A stretch of 64,000 nucleotides of DNA from Clostridia bacterium (lineage in GTDB: Bacteria; Bacillota; Clostridia; Christensenellales; Aristaeellaceae), in contig JAFUBA010000182.1 in the NCBI GenBank assembly GCA_017460395.1, positions 1 through 64,000 of the forward strand, given 5' to 3'. Both the position numbers and the translations under genes were made by a program. This document shows positions 33,917-43,526 of this stretch, piece after piece (position 1 is the first letter of the stretch; the number at the start of each line of letters is the position of its first letter). The notes beneath the pieces are model-generated. The model was not told where the DNA came from, did no database searches, and saw only the letters and a program-made list of their open reading frames with translations.

Positions 33917-34431
33917 TCTTCCCCCTCCGCTTCCTCCGGCGGATCCTCCGGGATCCGGCTCTCCATCTCCTCCTTGGTCAGCTCCCTGTCCATGACGTCA
34001 ATGTACAGTTCTCCATCCAGGTGCGCCAGCTCATGGCAGATGCAGCGCGCGAGAAGACCCGATCCCGTCAGCTCCTGTTCCTCACCGTTCCGATCCTGAA
34101 ATTTCACCGTGACGGTCATGGGGCGTGTGACCACTGCCTGGCGCCCGGGAAGGCTCAGGCAGCCTTCCCTGCCGGTCTGCGTCTCCTCGGACCTGTAGGT
34201 GATCTCCGGGTTGACCATCTCAATGAGGCCGTTGTCATCGCCCACATCCATGACCACGACGCGGCGGAGGATCCCCACCTGCGGCGCAGCAAGGCCGACG
34301 CCGTCGGCCTCATACATGGTGTCCGCCATATCCTTGAGCAGAATCCTCAGGCGATGGTCGAACTTTTCCTGCTTTTTGCAGTGCTTGCGCAGCACATCAT
34401 TGCCAATTTCTACGATCTCGCGGTATGCCAT
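33913..34431 (-). CDS. def: peptide deformylase
   Basis: Removes the formyl group from nascent proteins. All three PDF motifs are present: GVGLAAPQVG, EGCLSLPG (metal Cys) and HELAHLDG (HExxH). The start is the ATG at 34431 (MAYREIV) with GGAAGGAAG upstream. 172 aa with a short acidic C-terminal extension. Confidence 0.96.
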   Translation of the reverse strand: MAYREIVEIGNDVLRKHCKKQEKFDHRLRILLKDMADTMYEADGVGLAAPQVGILRRVVVMDVGDDNGLIEMVNPEITYRSEETQTGREGCLSLPGRQAVVTRPMTVTVKFQDRNGEEQELTGSGLLARCICHELAHLDGELYIDVMDRELTKEEMESRIPEDPPEEAEGEE

Positions 34432-34490
34432 CTGTGTAACTTCCTTCCAAAAAATGCATTCCCTGCCCTGCACAGGACCCTTCCAGACCT

Positions 34491-36728
34491 CTACATGAAG
34501 CTGGACGAATTATATTCAAAATACATCTCGACCTCCGGGATGCTCTCCCGCCCAAGCTGGGCAAGGCACTCCAGGAGCTCGTCTGCCGCTTTTCCTGCCT
34601 TCAGTTTCATAAACACCTGATAGCGGACCTTGCCCCGCAGCATCGTCATGGCGGGCTGCTCGAGGGAGAGAAGGATCCGGCACGCCTGCCAGTCCTCCCG
34701 CTGCGCAATCAGGTCGGTACATTTTTTCTGCATCGTCTCGGCCCATCTCAGGCATTTGCCGCCGTCCGGCGATTCCAGGAGGAGACGCGCCAGGATCGTG
34801 TAGGGCGGATAGAGTGCCACCCGTCTTCTCTCCATCTCCTGAAAATAGAAGGACCTGTAGTCCTGTCGCATGGCCGCCTGAATCACCCACTCCTCCGGCC
34901 GGTAGGTCTGGATGATCACCCGCCCGGGTTCCATCCCGCGCCCGGCCCGTCCGGCCACCTGGGTCAGCAGCTGAAACGTCCTCTCCTTGGCCCGGTAGTC
35001 CGGGATATTCAGGGACATATCGGCTGCAATCACGCCCACCACGGTCACCGCCGGGAAATCCAGCCCCTTGGCGATCATCTGGGTACCCACAAGGATCCTG
35101 GCTCTGCCCGAGCGGAACTCCTCGAGGATTTTGGCGTGCCCGTCCTTGCCGGAGGTGGTGTCCACATCCATCCGGGCCACAGTCACATCCGGGTAGCGCT
35201 TTTTCAGCTCTGCCTCCACCATCTCGGTGCCGGCGCCGAAGTAGCGGATCTTGTCGCTGCCGCACTCAGGGCAGATGCCCGGCACGGGCTCCATATGCCC
35301 GCAGTAGTGGCAGTGCAGTTTCCCGTCCCCGTGGGCAAAGTGATATGTCAGGGAGACATCGCAGTTGGGACACTTCATGGTATGTCCGCATTTTCTGCAG
35401 GACACAAAGGAGTGGAACCCGCGGTGATTCATCAGAAGCATCGCCTGATTACCCGACTTCATGCACCCGTCCAGCGCCTTCTGCAGGTCCCTCGAGAAGA
35501 TGGTGCGGTTGCCCGAATCCAGTTCCTTTCGCATATCGGAGAGAATCACCTCGGGCAGCGGTCTGCCGCCCACGCGCTCGGGCATTTCAAGGAGGGTGTA
35601 CTTCCCGCTGGATGCCTCAAAAAAGGACTGGACACTGGGCGTTGCACTGGCCAGCACCAGCGTGGCACCCTCCCGCTGGCAGCGGCTCTGTGCCACCTCA
35701 CGCGCGTCATACCTGGGGTGTCTGTCCGACATGTAGGTCGTCTCGTGCTCCTCGTCCACCACGATGAGGCCCAGGTTCTCCATGGGCGCAAAGATGGCGC
35801 TTCTTGCCCCGATCACCACGCGGGCCTGACCCATGCGGATCCTTCGCCACTCATCGAAGCGCTCGCCTGCGGAGAGCCTGGAGTGCAGCACGGCGGACTC
35901 CGTGCCGAACCGTTTTCGGAACCAGTCCACCATCTGCGGGGTCAGCGCAATCTCCGGCACCAGGATGATGGCCTTCTTGCCCATGGACAGCACCTTGCGC
36001 ACGAGCCGGATGAAGACCTCCGTCTTGCCGGAGCCCGTGACGCCGTGCAGAAGGTATCTGCCTTTTCCCTCCCTGAGGTTTGGGACGATCTCTGAGAGCA
36101 CCGCCTGCTGGTCGTCCGTCAGCTCCGGATCCTCCTGCCGCTCGCCGTCAAAGGCGCCGCCGGGCGTCCGGAAGACCTCCTCCTCCAGGATTTCCACAAG
36201 TTTTTTCTCCTCCAGCCGCCTTGCGGTATCAAGGGGGCTGGAGAGGAGCTGCTCCATCTCCTTAAGCGGATGCTTCTGTCCGTCCGAGAGGAGGCGAAGC
36301 ATGATCACGCCCTTGGCAGAGCGCCTGTTTTCCTCCACAGCCCGCTCCACATCATCCGGCGGGATCAGGAGGCGGACCACCTTCTCTTTCTTGACCCGGA
36401 TCCGCTGCCCGCGCATCTCGGCAGGCATCATCAGGCGAAGAGTCTCGGCCAGGGGGCAGTGGTTGACCACAGCCATCTCCTGGGCAAGCTCAATCATGTG
36501 GGGCAGGATCGCGGGATAGTCCTCCAGCGTCTCCTCAATGTCCTTGAGTTTGCCGGGTGGGACATCGGTGTCTTCACTCAGACCGATCACGATACCCTCT
36601 TTTTTCTGGTACCCGAAGGACACGCGAACGCGGTGGCCGATCTCCACCTGCATCCCCTCCGGAATCCGATAGGTGAAGGTGCGGGCCACGTTCTCGTGCA
36701 CGATATCTACGATCACCTGGGCATACAT
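34491..36728 (-). CDS. priA: primosomal replication restart helicase PriA
   Basis: 3'-5' helicase that reloads the replisome at stalled forks. An N-terminal 3'BD is followed by the DEAH-type helicase core with GVTGSGKTEVF (near residue 229), DEEHE and GTQMIAKGLDFP. Zn-binding Cys pairs are CRKCGHTMKCPNCD and CHYCGHMEPVPGICPECGS. 745 aa from the ATG at 36728, which has GGAGGTG. First gene of the long operon priA-def-fmt-rsmB-rlmN-prpC-prkC-rsgA-rpe. Confidence 0.96.
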   Translation of the reverse strand: MYAQVIVDIVHENVARTFTYRIPEGMQVEIGHRVRVSFGYQKKEGIVIGLSEDTDVPPGKLKDIEETLEDYPAILPHMIELAQEMAVVNHCPLAETLRLMMPAEMRGQRIRVKKEKVVRLLIPPDDVERAVEENRRSAKGVIMLRLLSDGQKHPLKEMEQLLSSPLDTARRLEEKKLVEILEEEVFRTPGGAFDGERQEDPELTDDQQAVLSEIVPNLREGKGRYLLHGVTGSGKTEVFIRLVRKVLSMGKKAIILVPEIALTPQMVDWFRKRFGTESAVLHSRLSAGERFDEWRRIRMGQARVVIGARSAIFAPMENLGLIVVDEEHETTYMSDRHPRYDAREVAQSRCQREGATLVLASATPSVQSFFEASSGKYTLLEMPERVGGRPLPEVILSDMRKELDSGNRTIFSRDLQKALDGCMKSGNQAMLLMNHRGFHSFVSCRKCGHTMKCPNCDVSLTYHFAHGDGKLHCHYCGHMEPVPGICPECGSDKIRYFGAGTEMVEAELKKRYPDVTVARMDVDTTSGKDGHAKILEEFRSGRARILVGTQMIAKGLDFPAVTVVGVIAADMSLNIPDYRAKERTFQLLTQVAGRAGRGMEPGRVIIQTYRPEEWVIQAAMRQDYRSFYFQEMERRRVALYPPYTILARLLLESPDGGKCLRWAETMQKKCTDLIAQREDWQACRILLSLEQPAMTMLRGKVRYQVFMKLKAGKAADELLECLAQLGRESIPEVEMYFEYNSSSFM

Positions 36729-36782
36729 CCGCTTCACCTCCAGAAAATCCGCGATGTGGGGCAAAGGAGAAAGCCCCGAGAG

Positions 36783-36811
36783 ATTATACCTTTGCATGTG
36801 AAGGAAGACAA
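36783..36811 (-). promoter_or_regulatory. promoter of the priA-rpe operon
   Basis: Minus strand TTGTCT (36806-36811), 17-nt spacer, TATAAT (36783-36788), 55 bases before the priA ATG. Confidence 0.75.
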
Positions 36812-36836
36812 GGAACACGCTTCCGCCGGCGCCTTC

Positions 36837-36864
36837 TTGCCAGGGCAGAAAAACACGCTATAAT
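36837..36864 (+). promoter_or_regulatory. promoter of epimerase-like gene at 36933
   Basis: TTGCCA (36837-36842), 16-nt spacer, TATAAT (36859-36864), divergent from the priA promoter. Confidence 0.65.
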
Positions 36865-36932
36865 TCACACCATTCTCGCCTTCTGGCGCAATCGAATCCT
36901 GTCATACACCGACTGACAAAAGGAGTTTTCTT

Positions 36933-37694
36933 ATGCGTATCGGAGCTCAGATGTACACCACCCGCGGCACCTGCCAGACGCTGGAAGGTTTCGCGGACAC
37001 GCTCAAAAGAATCGCCGATATCGGCTACAGGTATGTCCAGGTCTCCGGCACCTGTCCCTATGAAGGACAGTGGCTGAAGGACGAGCTGGATAAAAACGGC
37101 CTCACCTGTGTCCTCACCCACATCCCCGTCCCCCGCCTGGAAAACGAGCTGGACCAGGTGATCGCGGACCACGACATCTTCGGCTGCCGCAACGTAGGTC
37201 TTGGCTGGTGGGCCTTTGATGACAACCCCGAGACCGGCAAGGGCATGACCTGGGACAAATGGATGGAAACCTTCCCGTCCATCGCGGACCGCCTGCACGC
37301 TGCCGGCAAATACTTCATGTATCACAACCACGATCAGGAGTTTAAGCGCCTCGGTGGCAAGGTCATCCTGGAAAAGCTTGCCGAGACCGTGCCCGCCGAA
37401 AAGATGGGCTTCACCCTCGATACCTTCTGGGTGCAGGCCGGCGGCGGCGATCCCGCACAGTGGCTGGAAAAGCTCAGCGGCAGGATCCCCTGCATCCACC
37501 TCAAGGACTATGCTTACGGCCGCTCCATGGCGGTGGTCGGCGAGGGAAACATCAACTGGGGCCGTGTCTTTGAGAAGGCCGAACAGGGCGGCACCGAATA
37601 CATGCTGGTGGAGCAGGATGACTGCCATGGCGAGGATCCCATCGAGTGCCTCAGACGGTCTTATCAGTATCTGACCGCCTGCGGATTTGAATAA
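36933..37694 (+). CDS. sugar phosphate isomerase/epimerase-like TIM-barrel protein
   Basis: 253-aa xylose-isomerase-like TIM barrel. Metal-ligand segments are FMYHNHDQEF (His), GFTLDTFWVQ (Asp), IHLKDYA (His, Asp) and MLVEQDDC (Glu). Similar single-gene proteins in gut Firmicutes act on keto-sugars, inosose or unknown sugars. ATG follows AAAAGGAG; own promoter and a bidirectional terminator, so monocistronic. Substrate not assignable. Confidence 0.85.
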   Translation: MRIGAQMYTTRGTCQTLEGFADTLKRIADIGYRYVQVSGTCPYEGQWLKDELDKNGLTCVLTHIPVPRLENELDQVIADHDIFGCRNVGLGWWAFDDNPETGKGMTWDKWMETFPSIADRLHAAGKYFMYHNHDQEFKRLGGKVILEKLAETVPAEKMGFTLDTFWVQAGGGDPAQWLEKLSGRIPCIHLKDYAYGRSMAVVGEGNINWGRVFEKAEQGGTEYMLVEQDDCHGEDPIECLRRSYQYLTACGFE

Positions 37695-37703
37695 GATTTC
37701 CAC

Positions 37704-37738
37704 AAGAAAAGACAGCGCTGTCTGCGCTGTCTTTTCTT
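37704..37738. terminator. bidirectional terminator (epimerase / dnaJ)
   Basis: AAGAAAAGACAGCGC-TGTCT-GCGCTGTCTTTTCTT: 15-bp stem with T-runs in both directions, between convergent genes. Confidence 0.88.
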
Positions 37739-37747
37739 ATGGCTTTA

Positions 37748-38866
37748 TCAGTTAAACACGTCGCGGATCTTATCCAGGAACGACTTTCTTCCCTCGTATT
37801 CCTTGCCGGTCACAGTCTCCTCAAACTGCCGCAGCAGCTCGCGCTGCTTTTCGCTGAGCTTGCGCGGCACTTCCACGCGCACATGGACAATGAGATCGCC
37901 CTTGCCGGAGCCACGCAGTCTCGTCACACCCTGTTCCTTGATGCGGAACTCGGTATCGTTCTGCGTGCCCTCCGGGATGTGGTATTTGACCGAGCCGTGC
38001 AGGGTCGGGATATCCACATCGGCACCCAGGGCTGCCTGGGTAAAGGAGATCGGGTAATCCAGAAGGAGGTTGAAGCCGTCCCGCTTGAACAGCTTGTGGG
38101 GCATCACGGACACCTGGATCTGCAGATCGCCGTTCGGGCCCCCATTGCGGCCCGCATCGCCCTTGCCACCCATGATGATGACCTGGCCGTGGTTGATGCC
38201 GGCAGGCACCTTCACCGTGCAGGTGCGGCGCTTGCGGATCCTGCCTGTACCGCTGCAGCCTGTACACTTGTCGGTGATGACCTTGCCCTTGCCGCCGCAG
38301 GTGGGGCAGGTCCTGACGGTGGTCATCCAACCGCCGGAGGAGCGGATCTGGCCTGAGCCCTTACAGGTGGGGCAGGTGCCCGGCTGGGTACCCGGTTTTG
38401 CGCCGCTTCCATGGCACTGCTCGCAGACCTCACTGCGGTAAAAGTCAAAGACCTTCTCGCAGCCGTCCGCGGCTTCCTCGAAGGAAATCTTCAGATCATA
38501 GGCGATATCCCGGCCCTGCATTGGCGCGTTCTGCCTGCTTCTGCCGCCTCCGCCGCCAAAGAGCTGATCAAAAATGTCGCTCATGCCGCCCATGCCGGAG
38601 AAATCGAAGCCGCCCCCTCCGAACGGGTCCCCGCCCTGCATCGGGTCATTGAAACCAAACTGATCATACCTGGCACGCTTGTCGGGGTCGGACAGCACCT
38701 CATTGGCTTCGTTCAGCTCCTTGAAGCGCGCCTCTGCCTCCTTGTCGCCCGGATGCAGGTCCGGATGGCATTCCTTGGCCTTTTTACGGTATGCCCTTTT
38801 GATATCATCTGCACTGGCACTCTTGTCGACGCCCAGCACCTCATAGTAATCGCGTTTGTCTGCCAA
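37748..38866 (-). CDS. dnaJ: chaperone DnaJ
   Basis: Hsp40 co-chaperone that stimulates DnaK. J domain with HPD (near residue 33), Gly/Phe-rich linker, four CxxCxGxG repeats ([32 protein letters not shown]) and the C-terminal substrate domain. The best start is the TTG at 38866 (product [13 protein letters not shown]), with GAGG eight bases upstream; ATG and GTG just before it sit too close to that site. It has its own promoter after a dnaK hairpin, so it can be made separately. Confidence 0.95.
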   Translation of the reverse strand: MADKRDYYEVLGVDKSASADDIKRAYRKKAKECHPDLHPGDKEAEARFKELNEANEVLSDPDKRARYDQFGFNDPMQGGDPFGGGGFDFSGMGGMSDIFDQLFGGGGGRSRQNAPMQGRDIAYDLKISFEEAADGCEKVFDFYRSEVCEQCHGSGAKPGTQPGTCPTCKGSGQIRSSGGWMTTVRTCPTCGGKGKVITDKCTGCSGTGRIRKRRTCTVKVPAGINHGQVIIMGGKGDAGRNGGPNGDLQIQVSVMPHKLFKRDGFNLLLDYPISFTQAALGADVDIPTLHGSVKYHIPEGTQNDTEFRIKEQGVTRLRGSGKGDLIVHVRVEVPRKLSEKQRELLRQFEETVTGKEYEGRKSFLDKIRDVFN

Positions 38867-38926
38867 GTTCATCACCTCTGGGCCTGACGCTCAGGCCTCA
38901 CAAATTCATCATTCCGGAGCACAGGG

Positions 38927-38955
38927 ACTATACACTCTCGCCTGCTTTCATGCAA
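38927..38955 (-). promoter_or_regulatory. internal promoter of dnaJ
   Basis: Minus strand TTGCAT (38950-38955), 17-nt spacer, TATAGT (38927-38932), between dnaK and dnaJ. No CIRCE element accompanies it. Confidence 0.6.
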
Positions 38956-38967
38956 GCTTCTCAATGA

Positions 38968-39006
38968 AATGCCCGGAGGTACCATCCCTGGCGCCTCCGG
39001 GCATTG
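38968..39006 (-). terminator. hairpin after dnaK
   Basis: ATGCCCGGAGG and CCTCCGGGCAT form an 11-bp stem, with TTTCATTG after it on the minus strand. It is a weak terminator or processing site that would lower dnaJ relative to dnaK. Confidence 0.65.
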
Positions 39007-39018
39007 TATGTGCCTGAA

Positions 39019-40836
39019 TTACTGCACGTCGCCCTCGGTGTTGATGGTTCCATCGGGGTTCATGCTGCCCATATCAGGCTGAGCCTGCGCGCCTTCCGCG
39101 CCGCCCTGCTGCTGATAGAGCTTGCCGAAGATGGCATACACCTTCTGGGTGAAGGGCTCCATCGCGTTCTTGATCTCCTCGGCGTTGTTACCTTCCTTGA
39201 CCTTCTTGAAGGCATCCAGTTCGGTCTGGATGGTGTTCTTGTCTTCCTCGGAGAGCTTGTCGCCGTTGTCACGCAGCTGCTTCTCGATCTCGTAGATCAG
39301 GGAATCTGCATGGTTCACGGTCTCGACTTCTTCCTTGCGCTTCCTGTCCTGCTCTGCATACTGCTCGGCTTCCTTGACGCGCTGGTTGATCTCTTCCTCG
39401 GTCAGGTTGGTAGAGGCGGTGATGGTGATATCCTGCTCGTTGCCGGTGGCCTTGTCCTTGGCGCTGACATGCACGATGCCGTTGCGGTCGATGGAGAAGG
39501 TCACTTCGATCTGAGGCACGCCACGGGGTGCGGGTGCGATGTTGGTGAGCTGGAAGCGGCCGAGGGACTTGTTGTCATAAGCCATCTGACGCTCGCCCTG
39601 CAGGACGTTGATTTCCACGGTGGTCTGTCCGTCAGCGGCGGTGGAAAACACCTGGCTCTTCTCGCAGGGGATGGTGGTGTTGCGGTCGATGAGGCGGGTG
39701 AAGATGTGACCTTCGGTCTCAAGGCCCAGGGACAGAGGCGTCACGTCCAGCAGCAGCACGTCCTTGACCTCGCCGCCCAGCACACCACCCTGGATGGCAG
39801 CGCCCACAGCCACGCACTCGTCGGGGTTGACGCCCTTGAAGGGTTCTTTGCCGGTGATCTTCTTCACGGTCTCCTGCACAGCAGGAATACGGGTAGAGCC
39901 GCCCACCATGATGACCTTGTCAATCTGGTTGTAGGTCAGGCCGGCATCGCTCAGAGCCTTCTTCATGGGCTCGATGGTGGCATCCACCAGATCGCGGGTC
40001 AGCTCGTCGAACTTCGCGCGGGTCAGGGTCATGTCGATGTGCTTGGGGCCGGTGGCATCGGCGGTGATGAACGGCAGGTTGATGGATGCCGTAGTGGTGC
40101 CGCTCAGCTCGATCTTGGCCTTCTCGGCAGCTTCCTTGAGGCGCTGCACGGCGGTGCGGTCCTGCCTGAGGTCGATGCCGTTGTCGCGCTTGAAGCTCTC
40201 GGCGATCCAGTCGATGATTCTCTGGTCGAAGTCATCGCCGCCAAGACGGGTGTTGCCGTTGGTGGAGAGCACTTCGAACACGGCATCGCCGATGTCCAGG
40301 ATGGACTCGTCGAAGGTGACGCCGCCCAGGTCGTACACCAGGATCTTCTGGTTGCCTTCCTTGTCAAGGCCATAGGCCAGGGAGGCTGCGGTGGGCTCGT
40401 TGATGATACGCTTCACATCCAGGCCTGCGATCCTGCCGGCATCCTTGGTGGCCTGGCGCTGGCTGTCATTGAAGTAGGCAGGCACGGTGATGACCGCCTC
40501 GGTCACCTTCTCGCCCAGATAGCTCTCTGCGGTCTCCTTCATCTTGGTCAGGATCATGGCGGAGATATCCTGGGGCGTATAGTCCTTGCCGTCGATGGAT
40601 ACCTTGTAGGAGGTGCCCATCTCTCTCTTGATAGAAATCACGGTACGGTCGGGATTGGTCACGGCCTGGCGCTTTGCCACCTGACCCACCAGACGCTCGC
40701 CGTCCTTGGTGAAACCGACAACGGAAGGTGTGGTACGGCTGCCTTCTGCGTTTGCGATAACCACGGGCTGGCCGCCTTCCATGACGGACACACAGCTGTT
40801 GGTAGTACCAAGGTCAATACCGATAATCTTGCTCAT
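39019..40836 (-). CDS. dnaK: chaperone DnaK (Hsp70)
   Basis: 605-aa Hsp70. ATPase domain begins [19 protein letters not shown] and contains [15 protein letters not shown] and [11 protein letters not shown]; substrate domain follows from about residue 365. It lacks the roughly 24-residue insert in the first ATPase subdomain found in Gram-negative DnaK, as expected for Firmicutes. One position to note: DLGGVTFD replaces the more common DLGGGTFD. ATG follows AAGGAGG. Third gene of hrcA-grpE-dnaK. Confidence 0.97.
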   Translation of the reverse strand: MSKIIGIDLGTTNSCVSVMEGGQPVVIANAEGSRTTPSVVGFTKDGERLVGQVAKRQAVTNPDRTVISIKREMGTSYKVSIDGKDYTPQDISAMILTKMKETAESYLGEKVTEAVITVPAYFNDSQRQATKDAGRIAGLDVKRIINEPTAASLAYGLDKEGNQKILVYDLGGVTFDESILDIGDAVFEVLSTNGNTRLGGDDFDQRIIDWIAESFKRDNGIDLRQDRTAVQRLKEAAEKAKIELSGTTTASINLPFITADATGPKHIDMTLTRAKFDELTRDLVDATIEPMKKALSDAGLTYNQIDKVIMVGGSTRIPAVQETVKKITGKEPFKGVNPDECVAVGAAIQGGVLGGEVKDVLLLDVTPLSLGLETEGHIFTRLIDRNTTIPCEKSQVFSTAADGQTTVEINVLQGERQMAYDNKSLGRFQLTNIAPAPRGVPQIEVTFSIDRNGIVHVSAKDKATGNEQDITITASTNLTEEEINQRVKEAEQYAEQDRKRKEEVETVNHADSLIYEIEKQLRDNGDKLSEEDKNTIQTELDAFKKVKEGNNAEEIKNAMEPFTQKVYAIFGKLYQQQGGAEGAQAQPDMGSMNPDGTINTEGDVQ

Positions 40837-40936
40837 AATGATTTCCTCCTTAAGTCTTTTTCTTGTAAGGTACGGGCCCGAAGTCTGTGGCCCGAATCCC
40901 GGTTGTTTATTGTAAGCAGTTTCCTGCGGGATCGCT

Positions 40937-41560
40937 TCAGTCTTCCGCTACCACTTTGACCATGGCATAGCGGAGTACCGTACCGTTCATCTCATAGCCC
41001 TTCTGAAGGACCATGCACACGGTACCGGGTTCGCCCTCATCGCTTGTTCCGCGCATGACGGCATTTTCCAGGTTGGGATCAAACTTTTCTCCCAGCCGGC
41101 TGATTTCCTTGACACCCATCTTCTGGTAGGTGTCGCGCATCATCCGGAGTGTCAGTTCCACGCCGCTCCTGAGCGGGCTTTCCTCCTGCGTGGATTCAAG
41201 GGCACGCTCGAGGTTGTCCAGCACCTGCAGGAACTGACCTGCCACGTTCTTCTGCCCGTCTGCGTATGCATCCGCACGGACTGATTCGTTGCGCTTGCGG
41301 AAATTGTCAAAGTCCGCCTGCACGCGCTGGGCCAGTGTCAGATATTCATCTGCCTGTGCCCTGGCCGCATTCAGTTCCTTCTCAAACGGATTCGGCATGG
41401 CATCGAGCACCTCGGGCGTTTCATCCGCCTGCGTCGTTTCCTCTGCCTGGGATGCCTCCACCTGATTTTCTGTCATCTCTTCCGTCTGGGGCGTCATGTC
41501 CTCCACGGATTCATCCTCCACCTTTCCGCGGTTTTTGTTCCACCGATCCTTCACACTCAT
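40937..41560 (-). CDS. grpE: nucleotide exchange factor GrpE
   Basis: 207-aa GrpE. An acidic disordered N-terminus (about 1-55), long coiled-coil ([26 protein letters not shown]) and beta-wing domain ending in [16 protein letters not shown]. It follows hrcA by two bases; dnaK follows after 100 nt that contain only a weak GC hairpin. Confidence 0.95.
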   Translation of the reverse strand: MSVKDRWNKNRGKVEDESVEDMTPQTEEMTENQVEASQAEETTQADETPEVLDAMPNPFEKELNAARAQADEYLTLAQRVQADFDNFRKRNESVRADAYADGQKNVAGQFLQVLDNLERALESTQEESPLRSGVELTLRMMRDTYQKMGVKEISRLGEKFDPNLENAVMRGTSDEGEPGTVCMVLQKGYEMNGTVLRYAMVKVVAED

Positions 41561-41562
41561 GG

Positions 41563-42633
41563 CTATGAATGCCGCCTTTCATCTGAACTGTCACCCGGGC
41601 CCGCATGACCGTCCTCATGTCCGAAGAGCTCTGTCAGCTGCTGCCCCATGCTGGAGAGCACGGAGATCACCTTCTGATACTGCATCCTCGTCGGTCCGAT
41701 CACCCCGATGGTTCCCTGCTGTCCGGAGTAGGTGGAATAGGTTGCCGTGACAATCGAGCAGTTTTCCATCTCCGGGATCCCGCTCTCGGGCCCGATTCGC
41801 ACCGTGAACTGGACGTTGCCGTTCTGCCGCACGATGCTGGCCAGCCGGTCTCTTGCCTCCACGAGGCTTAACAGGTTCCGCACCCGCTCCATGTCGCTGT
41901 ACTCCGGCAGCGTCAGCATTCTGCTGGTACCGCCCACTGCCACATGCGGCTTGCGGCCCTTTTCCTTGCGCTCCCCGAGGAAACCGGAGAGAGATCTGAG
42001 AAGATCCGCGTTGTCGCCCACACGCCTGCTGACTTCCGGCAGGACCTCCAGTGCCTCCGGCAGTGTCTTTCCGGAGAGTTCCTGGGTCAGTGCCTGAGAG
42101 ATGGCATAGAGCGTATCGCTGCTGAGCTGACCGTTGTAGCGGATCACGGTGTCCCGGACAATGCCCGTGTCGGTGACAATCACCACCAGGGCGCTGCCGG
42201 TGGCCACCGGCACCAGCTGAATGTTCCGGATGACAGGCGGTCGGCCCGAGGGCGGCAGGACAACGGCCAGATAGTTGGTCATCGTGGACAGCACCTGGGC
42301 GGCCTGATCAATGATGTCCTCCATCTGGTGTGCCCGGCCCGTAAAGTGAGCTCTCACCGTCTCCTCATCCAGGTTTCTCAGCGTCCCCTGTTCCAGGAGC
42401 TGGTCGACATAGAGCCTGTAGGCCTTGGCTGAAGGAACACGGCCTGCTGACACATGGGGCTGGTCCAGATAGCCCAGCTCCTCCAGATCGCTCATCTCAT
42501 TGCGGATCGTTGCAGAGGAAAGTCCCATGTCATACTTTTTGGAAATCGTGCGGGAGCCTACTGGTTCAGCCGTCAGGATGTAGTCATCGATGATCGCCTG
42601 AAGGATCCGGAATTTCCGATCGTCCATTGCCAT
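41563..42633 (-). CDS. hrcA: heat-inducible transcription repressor HrcA
   Basis: Repressor that binds CIRCE. An N-terminal winged helix (ILQAIIDDYILTAEPVGSRTI, then LSSATIRNEMSDLEELGYL) precedes a GAF-like core. 356 aa from the ATG at 42633, preceded by AAGGAGG. A longer frame to 42681 starts inside the CIRCE operator and downstream of the promoter start site; the good ribosome site favours 42633. Confidence 0.95.
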   Translation of the reverse strand: MAMDDRKFRILQAIIDDYILTAEPVGSRTISKKYDMGLSSATIRNEMSDLEELGYLDQPHVSAGRVPSAKAYRLYVDQLLEQGTLRNLDEETVRAHFTGRAHQMEDIIDQAAQVLSTMTNYLAVVLPPSGRPPVIRNIQLVPVATGSALVVIVTDTGIVRDTVIRYNGQLSSDTLYAISQALTQELSGKTLPEALEVLPEVSRRVGDNADLLRSLSGFLGERKEKGRKPHVAVGGTSRMLTLPEYSDMERVRNLLSLVEARDRLASIVRQNGNVQFTVRIGPESGIPEMENCSIVTATYSTYSGQQGTIGVIGPTRMQYQKVISVLSSMGQQLTELFGHEDGHAGPGDSSDERRHS

Positions 42634-42670
42634 GCTTCCCGCCTCCTTTCCCCCCTGCTTTGGGGTGTTG

Positions 42671-42697
42671 TTAGCACTCAATCAAGGTGAGTGCTAA
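42671..42697. promoter_or_regulatory. CIRCE operator (HrcA binding site)
   Basis: Perfect TTAGCACTC-N9-GAGTGCTAA between the promoter and hrcA. HrcA bound here represses the hrcA-grpE-dnaK(-dnaJ) operon until heat or unfolded protein titrates GroE. Confidence 0.97.
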
Positions 42698-42708
42698 CTA
42701 CGGTGCAT

Positions 42709-42737
42709 ACAATACACCCGGGCATTCCCTTTGTCAA
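42709..42737 (-). promoter_or_regulatory. heat-shock operon promoter
   Basis: Minus strand TTGACA (42732-42737), 17-nt spacer, TATTGT (42709-42714). Transcription would start near 42702, immediately before CIRCE. Confidence 0.85.
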
Positions 42738-42845
42738 GGGGGTTCAGAGAGAATTTTCTGACTTTTTCTGACTTTTATCGATTTCTCATTTTTGGCCTTC
42801 TTGGATGGACGGAAAATCACCCCGCAGACACTGTGCTTGTCGGTT

Positions 42846-42879
42846 GTTTTCGATTTGTCGTTTTCGATTTGTCGTTTTC
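42846..42879. repeat. tandem 14-nt repeat upstream of trmL
   Basis: GTTTTCGATTTGTC occurs twice in tandem (42846-42859, 42860-42873) and begins a third time (GTTTTC). A T-rich stretch before it repeats TTTTCTGAC. The 340-bp space between hrcA and trmL also holds CIRCE, the heat-shock promoter, a possible trmL promoter and a hairpin. Confidence 0.8.
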
Positions 42880-42897
42880 TCTTATAGATGATAGAAT
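42869..42897 (+). promoter_or_regulatory. possible promoter of trmL
   Basis: TTGTCG (42869-42874), 17-nt spacer, TAGAAT (42892-42897), overlapping the tandem repeat. Confidence 0.45.
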
Positions 42898-42911
42898 TCT
42901 GCATGAAAAAG

Positions 42912-42953
42912 GCAGACAGTACCGCACCGTTTTCCGGTACCCTTCCTGTCTGC
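42912..42953 (+). other. structured leader upstream of trmL
   Basis: Nested stems GCAGACAG/CTGTCTGC and TACCG/CGGTA, 22 nt before the start codon. On the opposite strand it is followed by CTTTTTC, so it could instead end antisense transcription. Confidence 0.5.
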
Positions 42954-42975
42954 ATGAACCGAAAGGTGAACCCCC

Positions 42976-43497
42976 ATGAGTATGAATATCGTGCTGGTCT
43001 ATCCTGAGATTCCTCAGAACACCGGCAATATTGCCCGAACCTGCGCCGCCACCGGCGCCGTGCTCCATCTCATTGAGCCCCTCGGCTTCTCGCTGGAGGA
43101 CAGATACCTGAAGCGGGCCGGCCTCGACTACTGGCCCATGATGACCTATCACACCTATCCCTCCCTGGAGGACTTCTTTAAAAAGCACCAGGGCGAGAGG
43201 ATGTTCTTTGCCTCCACCAAGGCCGTGCATGTGTATTCCTCGGTCACCTACCGGGACGGGGACTTCATTTTCTTTGGCCAGGAGACCCGGGGCCTTCCGG
43301 AAAACCTTCTGGAAAAGCAGTATGACCACTGCATCCGCATTCCGATGATGCCCGATGCCAGAAGCCTGAACCTGTCCAATTCCGTCGCGATTGTCCTCTA
43401 CGAGGCCCTTCGCCAGATGGACTTCCCCGGCCTTAAGGATGAAGGTGCCCTGACCGGGCGGGACGAGGCTGCAGCACCCTGGCTTGACTATGTCTGA
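42976..43497 (+). CDS. trmL: tRNA (cytidine(34)-2'-O)-methyltransferase TrmL
   Basis: 173-aa SPOUT methyltransferase that 2'-O-methylates the wobble base of tRNA-Leu isoacceptors. It shows the full small-TrmL layout: IPQNTGNIARTC, FGQETRGLPENLL and RSLNLSNSVAIVLYEALRQ, the knot and SAM pocket. ATG (or a second ATG two codons later) follows AAAGGTG. First of three closely spaced plus-strand genes. Confidence 0.93.
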   Translation: MSMNIVLVYPEIPQNTGNIARTCAATGAVLHLIEPLGFSLEDRYLKRAGLDYWPMMTYHTYPSLEDFFKKHQGERMFFASTKAVHVYSSVTYRDGDFIFFGQETRGLPENLLEKQYDHCIRIPMMPDARSLNLSNSVAIVLYEALRQMDFPGLKDEGALTGRDEAAAPWLDYV

Positions 43498-43526
43498 AGT
43501 GCTGCACAAAGAGGAGAAACACGCAT

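Noticed and set aside
39004-40959. 651-residue frame opposite dnaK
   Set aside because: Antisense of a highly conserved gene; such long antisense frames opposite Hsp70 are a well-known artefact.
42634-42681. Longer N-terminus for hrcA
   Set aside because: It starts within the CIRCE operator; the ATG at 42633 has a proper AAGGAGG.
42734-42955. 73-residue frame on the minus strand upstream of hrcA promoter
   Set aside because: It consists of translated T/A-rich repeats, with Lys/Ser-rich composition and no ribosome site.
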